From contig JASLWR010000023.1 in NCBI GenBank assembly GCA_030740765.1, positions 1-47,238 on the forward strand: a stretch of 47,238 nt of DNA, written 5' to 3'. The notes under the pieces were generated by a model, which had not been told where the DNA came from, ran no database searches, and worked only from the letters and a program-made list of their open reading frames with translations. The translations under genes and the position numbers were made by a program. This stretch comes from Thermoplasmatota archaeon. Its GTDB lineage: Archaea; Thermoplasmatota; Penumbrarchaeia; JASLWR01. Shown here in pieces: positions 39,990-47,238 of this stretch. Every line of letters starts with the position of its first letter. The stretch's first letter is position 1.

Positions 39990-42900
39990 CTAACCCAGCT
40001 CGTCCATCAGGTCGTCGAAATCGATCTCATCGGAGGGCGGCAGGGCCTCGGGGGGCGGAGGAGTATCCGATGGTTCCTTTGCTGGTTCAATATCTATCGA
40101 AGTCGGGGGTGCGGTTTGTTCACCCCACTCATCTTCACTTGAAAAGCCGAGACCGTCTGGCTCGGATTGAAAGTTTGGCACGCCAACAGGTGTGCCTTTA
40201 CCGATCTCATCCGCTTCTATCGAATCCTCGGACATATCGAACATTTCTTCCTCCAGTTCTTCCTCGAGAGCATCGGCCGGGTTTTCTTCCACTTCATCCC
40301 AATCGCTTCCCACATCCGGCTCCGGTTTGTCCAATGCTTCCTCGAAAAGAATCCCTGAACTTTCTTCGGGACTGTCCGGCTCCGCTTGATCCTCCGGTTC
40401 TTCTTCAGGTGCAGAAACCATATCTTCCACCACCGTTATTTCTTCTTTCACTTCCGGTTCCTCGAAAGCATCCTCGGGGATCTCTTCGATAATATCGGGT
40501 CTCTGCGTATCTTCTTTCATTGGAATTTCCACTGGTTCTTCCACGATCATCTCTTCGGATTGCTCTGATGAATCATCAATGGCGGGTGCGGCCAGCGCAT
40601 CCCCGGTCTCCGGCGCCCCCTCCATTCCTTCCATTGGATATTCTGCCATGGGCATCATGGGCGGCTGGGGACCTTCCCAGTATTTGTATTTGTTCTTTTT
40701 ATGTTTCTTTTTCATCTTCTTTCTTCTCTTATCGAAGAGGTCCTTCAGCTTTATGGCTTCTCTTACGTCCACCACTCCGCCGTTTATCATGAGATCCGCA
40801 CGTGAATCCCAGAAACGGTCGATCTCTTTACGAGTCTCGGCTCCTTCGATTCCGTTTTTTATAAAATGATATCTGCGCCATTTCCATGCCTGGCCTAGCA
40901 CCAGCAGACACACCAGTAACGGGCTTGACATTCCAATTATTTCGAGGAAGTTAATGATGTATTTTGTAGGCAGCTTGTAGCTGAATAGCCGTATCCACCC
41001 GGCGTCCGGATCCTTGGGATGCCGGTCGTCCTTGTCCGGGATGCCGTCATTGTCATCGTCGGGATCGGCATTATTGCCTATTCCGTCCCCGTCTGTGTCC
41101 TTCGATTCCTGCGGATCCTCGGAGAACAACAGAGATCTGTTTGTGCCGTATGCATCATGGCTGTAGCCCAGTTGCGCTTCTTCAGTGTCGGGAGTACCGT
41201 CATTATCATCGTCCGTGTCTATGTTATCCCCTAAGCCATCACCATCGCTGTCCTTCGACTCATTTTTGTCATAGGGGAAGGCATCCAGGGGATTTGCGAT
41301 CCCATCGTTATCTATGTCCTGGTCAGCGTTATCCCCCACGCCGTCCTTGTCGGAATCCATCACTTCCCGAGGATTTAGGGGAAAGGGATCCATGACGTCC
41401 GAAATATTGTCGCCATCGTCATCGAGGTCGGCATTATCGCCTATACCGTCCCCGTCAGTGTCCAACCATTCGGTGGAAATGAAAGGAAAAGCATCGACTA
41501 CGTCGGAGTAACCGTCGTTGTCGTCATCCGGGTCAAGGCCATCGGGCAGGTAATCCGCGTCATTATCATCAGGGGTGTCACCAGCCACCTTTGGATCGCT
41601 TCCGGCATCCACTTCCAGACTATCCAAATACCCGTCATTATCGTCGTCCCCGTCAAGATAGTCCGGTATCCCGTCATCGTCGGAATCTTTCGGAAACGAC
41701 TCACTGTCCAGCGGATCGGTCTTTGCAGCGTTCTCTTCTTGATCGGTCCAGTTGTCATTATCATCATCCGAGTCGGTCAGATCCGGTATCCAGTCCCCGT
41801 CCTCATCGGCGGGCATATCCTCGTCATCCTCCGGGTCGGTGTTCACCGACTGCTCTATGAGGTCCGGAAAACCGTCATCGTCGTCGTCCGTATCAACGTT
41901 ATTGCCCATGCCGTCTCCGTCAGTATCCTTCCATTCACGTTTATCCAGGGGGAACATGTCATCGTCGCTTCCCCACCACCCCTGCTCCCAGCGTTCATCT
42001 ATATCGGGGGACCCGCCATCGTCAACACCGGCGACGCCCGGTTGTCCGTCCGGGCCGTAGTCGGGCCAGTTGTCCCCGTCATCATCTTCGTCGGTATTCA
42101 CATAGGTATCATTCTCCAAGTAGTAATTAAAATCGGGAATATCGTCCTTATCGTTATCCTGCCAGGCGGTATCATCTAATGGGAAAGCATCCTGGGAATC
42201 TATCTGCCCGTCATTATCGTCATCGGCATCCAAGTTATTGCCCGTACCGTCGCTGTCCTCATCTTCCCATTCATTTTTATCCAGTGGAAACATGTCGTCG
42301 TCGCTTCCGTACCAGCCCTGCTCCCAGTAGTCGTCGATATCACCATCCCCATTGTCATCTACACCGGCGACACCGGGTTGCCCATCCAAGCCGTAATCAA
42401 GCGCATTGTCCCCGTCATCGTCAGTATCATTGTTCACAAAGGTGCCATTTTGCCTGTCAAAATTAAAATCGGGGATCGAATCCTTGTCATTATCCTGCCA
42501 GGCAGTATCATCCATTGGAAAAGCATCCTGTGAATCCGGGTACCCGTCATTGTCATCGTCGATATCTATATCATCGGGAGTGTAATCACCGTCATTATCG
42601 TCGGGTATGGATGAGGCATTGGTCTGGTTGCTGCCGTAATTGCCTTCCATAATATCGGAATAACCGTCATCGTCATCATCTGTATCCTGGTAGTCCGGTA
42701 TCCCATCGCTGTCCGTATCCGCCGGCACTGAGGCATTATTCGTCAAGTTCGAACCCGCGAGAACCTCCTCGGCGTCCATCCATCCATCGTTATCATCATC
42801 GGCGTCAAGGTCGTCGGGTATAAGGTCTCCATCGTTATCGGGGGGCGTGGAAGAGTTATCCTTAGGATCTTTCCCATAGCTTATTTCCACATCATCCAGA

Positions 42901-45779
42901 TAACCATCATCGTCATCGTCATCGTCCATATGGTCCGGAAGAAAATCGGCGTCATGGTCGGGCGGTGTGTCCGAGACATTCAACGGATCGGAATAACCTT
43001 CCTCGGCCAAATCCGAATAACTATCATTATCATCATCCAGGTCTCCGTTGTTACCGCGTCCGTCACCGTCCGTGTCGTTCCATTCCGATGGATTATAGGG
43101 AAATGCATCGCCATTCCAGCCGGATTTATTGTCACCATGGCCATCGCCGTCGGTATCGGACCACTGCGTCCCATCATAAGGTCTGAAATCCGAAATATCA
43201 CCTACATCGTCGGAATCCGAATCCGCCCATTCCAGGGGATTTAATGGTGCCCAGTCACTATTGTCTCCATGCCCGTCGCCATCGGAATCCTTCCATTCGG
43301 ATGCATTATCCGGGAAAGCATCGTCGAAACTGTCACCATGGCCATCGCCGTCGGCATCCAAATATTCAAACGGATTCCACGGGATGTCATCGATATTATC
43401 TCCGAATCCATCACCGTCGCTGTCCTCCCACTCGAACCTATTCTCGGGGAACGTATCGATAAAATCCGGAAATCCATCGCCATCAGCATCCGGCATGAAA
43501 TCAGTCAAGACGCGGTTTAGTAACACCATGACTGTATCATCGTCCATATTTACCACCACGATATCCAGGTCCGCATCATCATCCAGATCGCCCAAGCTCA
43601 CAGAGAGCGGCATACCGCCCACAGCATAATCAGTCCGGGTCCCGAACATACCAAATCCATTGTTCCTGAGCACTGATATCGAATCCGCATTGTTGTTGGT
43701 CGTTACAATATCCAGATCGTTATCGCCGTCTACATTACCGAGATAGACCGACCCAGCGCCTTTACCCGCCGGGTAATCGATCCTGCCACCGAAAACGCCA
43801 GTACCATTGTTCTTGAGCACGGATACCTTACTATCCCCACCATTGGCCGCTACGACATCCAGATCTCCATCACCATCCACATCAGCCAAATGTACTCCCA
43901 CGGGCATATCACCAACCGCATAATCCACCTTGGAACCAAAAACGCCGGAGCCATCATTCTTTAGCACCGAGACCGAATCATCATGAAAATTCGCGACTGA
44001 AATATCCGGATAGTCATCACCATCCAAATCTCCGAGAAAGATGGATTCAGGTCCGTAACCAGCACCGAAATCAGTCCGGTTATCACCGTCACTGGCGGGC
44101 GTTCCCGAGATCGGGAATCCGCCGGAACCGTCATTGAGAAGGACCGTGAACGTGTCATTCGACCTGCTCGAGGTAATTATATCCAGTTTATCGTCTCCAT
44201 CAACATCGGCAAGATAAACACATGTCGGGTCTTTGCCGACATCGTGATCCGTTCTATTATCGCCATCATCATTAGGGGTATCAGATAAAGGGTATTCACC
44301 GGAACCGTCATTGAGAAGTATTGAAATCGTGTTCGCATTTATATTGGTAACAACCAAATCGAGATCGTCATCACCATCGAGATCACCTAAATATACTGAA
44401 AAAGGACCATCGCCCACGTCGTAATCTGTCCGGGGCCCGAAACCGCCTGCACCGTCGTTTTTGAATATAGATACTTCATCATTTGACCAACCGGGAGTCA
44501 CAATATCCAGATCGCCGTCGTCATCTACGTCACCCAAAAACAACTTCTTCGGAGAATCCCGGGTCGGGTATTCCCTCTTGGAGCCGAACAGACCTGACCC
44601 GACGTTCTTGAGCACCGATATCGTATCCGGACTCGTATTCGCGGTTACTACATCCAGATCATCGTCATTATCGATATCTCCCAAAAAAATCGATATTGGA
44701 GATTCCCCGATGGTGTATTCCGTCTGTAAACCAAATGAACCTATACCGTTGTTTTTGAGAACCGAAAAAGTATGGGCACCGCCATTTGCAGTTACTATAT
44801 CAAGATCATTATCACCGTCGAGATCACCCAATTTGACCGAAACCGGATCTAAACCCGTGCTGAAGTCCGCCCTGGAGCCGAGACCCCCTCCGCCATCATT
44901 CCTAAGCACCGTGACGATTTTGGCATTTATATTGACCGCCACTACATCCAGGTCCCCATCGCCGTCAACATCACCCAGATCGAATGATTGAGGATATTGT
45001 TCTATAAGGAAGGTCGTTATGAAACCGAATGATCCATTTCCATCATTTTTCAGTACCGAAACTCCGCCGTTGTTCGTGTTATAATAACGGGTGGCTACAA
45101 CATCCAGGTCGTTATCACCATCAAGATCACCCAATATTACACCGTATGGTTTATGTATAGTACTGAAATCCGTCTTGGGAGCAAATCCACCAGTACCGTT
45201 GTTCTTAAGCACTGAGATCTTTTTAGCCGTATAGGCGGAAGCAACGATGTCCATATCATTATCGCCATCCACGTCACCAATACAGACCCCCCTCGGATCT
45301 TCGGCCACATCATAGTCCGTTCTGTCGTCGTTATCGTTTCCGGGGGTCCCCGCGACCGGAAACGCACCAAAACCGTCATTTATGAGCACCGTAATAGTAT
45401 CGTTCAATTTATTGGCGGTAACAATATCCAAACGACCATCATTGTTCAGATCGCCAAGATAAACAAAAGTAGGCCAGTCACCGACCAGATAATCCACTTT
45501 TGAATCAAACTCACCACCACCGTTATTTTTCAGAACCGAGACGGTATCATCCAGAGAATTGGCCGTAACGATGTCCAGTTTATTATCACCGTTAACATCA
45601 CCCAGAAAGACTGAATAGGGTTGATCGCCAACGCTATACCACGGGGCACTGGTCTCTATCTTTTTACCCGCTACAGAGTCTGAGGTGAATATAAGAAAGC
45701 CTATACCGCTGCTAAATACCAATCCCAGTATGATCAATCCACTAAAGGTCGTTCTTGTTTTTTGTTTTATGTTTCCCAT
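39990..45779 (-). CDS. giant surface protein: 14 FG-GAP/VCBS repeats, thrombospondin-3-like array, membrane anchor, acidic tail
   Basis: From ATG 45779 the product has 1929 residues; ATG 45791 is too close to AAAGG. After a signal peptide (GLIILGLVFSSGIGFLIF) come 14 repeats of the type LGDLDGDNDLDIVTAN, enough for two seven-bladed beta-propellers (to about 760). About 760-1590 is a thrombospondin-3-like calcium array (DTDGDGIGDNADLDDD and many variants), with a block ending QPGVAGVDDxGxxDID present twice. One span (near 1605-1630, LLVCLLVLGQAW) leads to a lysine-rich then very acidic cytosolic tail of about 300 residues. It is probably a Ca2+-stiffened stalk or adhesin. The tail may contact cytosolic proteins (inference). 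Confidence 0.9.
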   Translation of the reverse strand: MGNIKQKTRTTFSGLIILGLVFSSGIGFLIFTSDSVAGKKIETSAPWYSVGDQPYSVFLGDVNGDNKLDIVTANSLDDTVSVLKNNGGGEFDSKVDYLVGDWPTFVYLGDLNNDGRLDIVTANKLNDTITVLINDGFGAFPVAGTPGNDNDDRTDYDVAEDPRGVCIGDVDGDNDMDIVASAYTAKKISVLKNNGTGGFAPKTDFSTIHKPYGVILGDLDGDNDLDVVATRYYNTNNGGVSVLKNDGNGSFGFITTFLIEQYPQSFDLGDVDGDGDLDVVAVNINAKIVTVLRNDGGGGLGSRADFSTGLDPVSVKLGDLDGDNDLDIVTANGGAHTFSVLKNNGIGSFGLQTEYTIGESPISIFLGDIDNDDDLDVVTANTSPDTISVLKNVGSGLFGSKREYPTRDSPKKLFLGDVDDDGDLDIVTPGWSNDEVSIFKNDGAGGFGPRTDYDVGDGPFSVYLGDLDGDDDLDLVVTNINANTISILLNDGSGEYPLSDTPNDDGDNRTDHDVGKDPTCVYLADVDGDDKLDIITSSRSNDTFTVLLNDGSGGFPISGTPASDGDNRTDFGAGYGPESIFLGDLDGDDYPDISVANFHDDSVSVLKNDGSGVFGSKVDYAVGDMPVGVHLADVDGDGDLDVVAANGGDSKVSVLKNNGTGVFGGRIDYPAGKGAGSVYLGNVDGDNDLDIVTTNNNADSISVLRNNGFGMFGTRTDYAVGGMPLSVSLGDLDDDADLDIVVVNMDDDTVMVLLNRVLTDFMPDADGDGFPDFIDTFPENRFEWEDSDGDGFGDNIDDIPWNPFEYLDADGDGHGDSFDDAFPDNASEWKDSDGDGHGDNSDWAPLNPLEWADSDSDDVGDISDFRPYDGTQWSDTDGDGHGDNKSGWNGDAFPYNPSEWNDTDGDGRGNNGDLDDDNDSYSDLAEEGYSDPLNVSDTPPDHDADFLPDHMDDDDDDDGYLDDVEISYGKDPKDNSSTPPDNDGDLIPDDLDADDDNDGWMDAEEVLAGSNLTNNASVPADTDSDGIPDYQDTDDDDDGYSDIMEGNYGSNQTNASSIPDDNDGDYTPDDIDIDDDNDGYPDSQDAFPMDDTAWQDNDKDSIPDFNFDRQNGTFVNNDTDDDGDNALDYGLDGQPGVAGVDDNGDGDIDDYWEQGWYGSDDDMFPLDKNEWEDEDSDGTGNNLDADDDNDGQIDSQDAFPLDDTAWQDNDKDDIPDFNYYLENDTYVNTDEDDDGDNWPDYGPDGQPGVAGVDDGGSPDIDERWEQGWWGSDDDMFPLDKREWKDTDGDGMGNNVDTDDDDDGFPDLIEQSVNTDPEDDEDMPADEDGDWIPDLTDSDDDNDNWTDQEENAAKTDPLDSESFPKDSDDDGIPDYLDGDDDNDGYLDSLEVDAGSDPKVAGDTPDDNDADYLPDGLDPDDDNDGYSDVVDAFPFISTEWLDTDGDGIGDNADLDDDGDNISDVMDPFPLNPREVMDSDKDGVGDNADQDIDNDGIANPLDAFPYDKNESKDSDGDGLGDNIDTDDDNDGTPDTEEAQLGYSHDAYGTNRSLLFSEDPQESKDTDGDGIGNNADPDDDNDGIPDKDDRHPKDPDAGWIRLFSYKLPTKYIINFLEIIGMSSPLLVCLLVLGQAWKWRRYHFIKNGIEGAETRKEIDRFWDSRADLMINGGVVDVREAIKLKDLFDKRRKKMKKKHKKNKYKYWEGPQPPMMPMAEYPMEGMEGAPETGDALAAPAIDDSSEQSEEMIVEEPVEIPMKEDTQRPDIIEEIPEDAFEEPEVKEEITVVEDMVSAPEEEPEDQAEPDSPEESSGILFEEALDKPEPDVGSDWDEVEENPADALEEELEEEMFDMSEDSIEADEIGKGTPVGVPNFQSEPDGLGFSSEDEWGEQTAPPTSIDIEPAKEPSDTPPPPEALPPSDEIDFDDLMDELG

Positions 45780-45829
45780 AGTTATCATCATCCTTTGTCT
45801 ATATTCTATTTAGTCTGGTAATAGTGGCT

Positions 45830-47238
45830 TTACTTATTAAAATCACCATAGTCCCTCCCCCACCAGCCCTGCTCCTCGTAATTGTCAACACCGCCCCACC
45901 AGTCATCGTCCACACCAGCGACACCGGGTTGTCCGTCCTGGCCGAAATCGGGCCAGTTGTCCCCGTCATCATCAGGATCGTCATTCACATATGTGCCATT
46001 TTGCGAGACAAAAAAATCGGGCCAATTGTCCTTGTCATTATCCTGCCAGATGGAATTATTCGTGGGAAAAGCACCCTGGGTATCCAAGGACCCGTCATTA
46101 TCGTCGTCGGTATCGGCACTGTTACCAATTCCATCGTTGTCGGTGTCAAGCCATTCACGTTTATCCAAGGGGAACATGTCATCGTCGCTTCCCCACCATG
46201 TCATCTCCCAGTAATCGTCAACACCGTCGTACCCGTTATCGTCTACACCGGCTACACCAGGTTCTCCGTCCGGGCCGTAATCGGGCCAATTGTCATTGTC
46301 GTCGTCGGTATCGTTGTTCAAATAAGTGCCATTTTGCCAGAAGTAATTATAATCCGGCCATCCATCCCGATCGGTGTCCAGCCAGGCTGTATTGTCCACG
46401 GGGAAGGCATCCTGTGTGTTCGAATATCCATCATCATCTTTGTCATCGTCAGTTGAATCGGGGATATAATCACCATCAAGGTCATCTGGCGTATCGCTGT
46501 TATTGTAAGGATCTTTCTGCTCGCTTATTTCCACACTGTCATCATATCCGTCATTATCATCATCCGGGTCGCTGTTATCTCCAATATCGTCTCCGTCGCT
46601 GTCAACCCATTCCAGGGGATTTTCAGGAAAAAGATCACCATATATGACTTGATATTCGATTCCCCGAATTGTGACCGTTGATCCTGGTCTATTGTCACCG
46701 AAACCATCTCCATCACGATCATCCCATTGGGTGTTATCATCTGGAAAGACATCTGAGAATGTATCTCCGCGATAATCCCCATCCTGGTCAACGTACTCCA
46801 ATCTATTCCATGGGAGTTGGTCGAAAAAATCGCCGTATCCGTCGCTGTCGCTGTCAAACCACTCGCTGGGATCTATGGGGAACTCGTCGATATCGTCTGA
46901 AAAACCGTCCTTGTCCGAATCCTGATAGAACATACCGTCACCTAGGTTCATCAGTAAGGAAACAGAATATTCGTTCGTTTTTGTGTTCAAGGCTGCTATG
47001 TCTATATCGCTGTCGAAATTGAAATCTCCCAGAGACACCTTTTCCGGTTCTCCGCCAACATTGTAGTCCGTCCTCGACCCCAAGGTTCCATCACCGTTGT
47101 TGAACAGGATGCTGACAGTTTCATCTTCCTCGTTAGCAGTCACGACGTCAAGCTTGTTGTCTCCGTTGAGATCGGCCACTCCAACGGAAACGGGTTGACT
47201 GCCAACTGCATAACTCGAACTGGATACGGCATTGAAAA
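45830..47238 (-). CDS. second giant surface protein, 5' end outside the window, C-terminus short
   Basis: The frame is open to the window edge, so only the last 469 codons or so are seen. Two FG-GAP-type repeats (ADLNGDNKLDVVTAN, GDFNFDSDIDIAALN) are followed by thrombospondin-3-like loops and two copies of the GxPGVAGVDD block also found in the downstream gene. It ends WWGRDYGDFNK at the point where the other copies read WWGSDDDMFPLDKREW, so the span and tail are absent. The 50-base gap to the downstream gene suggests tandem duplication followed by loss of the 3' half. It may be secreted or non-functional. Confidence 0.85.
   Translation of the reverse strand, partial: FNAVSSSSYAVGSQPVSVGVADLNGDNKLDVVTANEEDETVSILFNNGDGTLGSRTDYNVGGEPEKVSLGDFNFDSDIDIAALNTKTNEYSVSLLMNLGDGMFYQDSDKDGFSDDIDEFPIDPSEWFDSDSDGYGDFFDQLPWNRLEYVDQDGDYRGDTFSDVFPDDNTQWDDRDGDGFGDNRPGSTVTIRGIEYQVIYGDLFPENPLEWVDSDGDDIGDNSDPDDDNDGYDDSVEISEQKDPYNNSDTPDDLDGDYIPDSTDDDKDDDGYSNTQDAFPVDNTAWLDTDRDGWPDYNYFWQNGTYLNNDTDDDNDNWPDYGPDGEPGVAGVDDNGYDGVDDYWEMTWWGSDDDMFPLDKREWLDTDNDGIGNSADTDDDNDGSLDTQGAFPTNNSIWQDNDKDNWPDFFVSQNGTYVNDDPDDDGDNWPDFGQDGQPGVAGVDDDWWGGVDNYEEQGWWGRDYGDFNK

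Noticed and set aside
41000-43600. Multiple plus-strand frames opposite the giant gene
   Set aside because: They are reverse translations of the DxDxDG calcium repeats and show only repetitive low-complexity peptide.

Overview
The window reads as a chromosomal contig from an uncultured archaeon. It carries an archaeal eL18-uL13-uS9-RpoN operon, an intron-containing tRNA-Pro, a pyruvoyl arginine decarboxylase overlapping a deoxyhypusine synthase, GGTGAT-type ribosome binding sites and TATA boxes. Large Ca2+-repeat surface proteins with one C-terminal membrane anchor would fit a Thermoplasmata-like euryarchaeote, but that placement is inference. Several genes are of bacterial type: a full polynucleotide phosphorylase with KH, S1 and RGG tail, a single-chain pyruvate:ferredoxin oxidoreductase, and an acyl carrier protein overlapping an AMP-forming acyl/acetyl-CoA ligase. 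This suggests bacterial gene uptake, or less likely a chimeric assembly.

Layout: 1-200 is a structured non-coding element. 382-1941 is the ribosomal/RNA polymerase operon and tRNA-Pro. 2215-2628 is an orphan hsdS remnant. 2742-6256 (minus) holds pdaD-DHS and glmS. 6714-9059 is pnp. 9403-10031 is a VapBC-type pair. 10441-13122 is AT-rich and mobile: a lipoprotein, an IS4-superfamily transposase and a truncated HNH gene. 13265-19614 (minus) is central metabolism: PFOR, acetyl-CoA synthetase-like ligase and ACP. 19615-20515 is about 900 bases of hairpin-rich non-coding DNA, including a second copy of the element at the window start. 20516-26251 holds a beta-helix surface protein and an OPT-type transporter.

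26254-31346 looks like a genomic island. Its main content is a two-gene, low-GC minus-strand locus: a nucleoside-deoxyribosyltransferase-like protein followed, in the same frame after a single TAA, by a second such domain, a HEAT-repeat array and a C-terminal AHHVIE nuclease-like motif. A decayed tyrosine recombinase lies directly upstream, with transposase fragments and a J-domain fragment beyond it. I consider this locus the best candidate for an undescribed (defence-like) system.

31440-39788 holds a radical SAM enzyme, a UDP-ManNAc/UDP-glucose dehydrogenase, two putative zinc metalloproteases, a lipoprotein paralogous to the one at 10.4 kb, an orphan antitoxin-like gene, HicBA, and a GH114-like lipoprotein. 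39990 to the window end (minus) carries two tandem giant surface proteins. The complete one has 14 FG-GAP/VCBS repeats, a long thrombospondin-3-like DxDxDG array, one membrane span and an acidic cytosolic tail. The upstream one stops inside a repeat block the two share and runs off the window.
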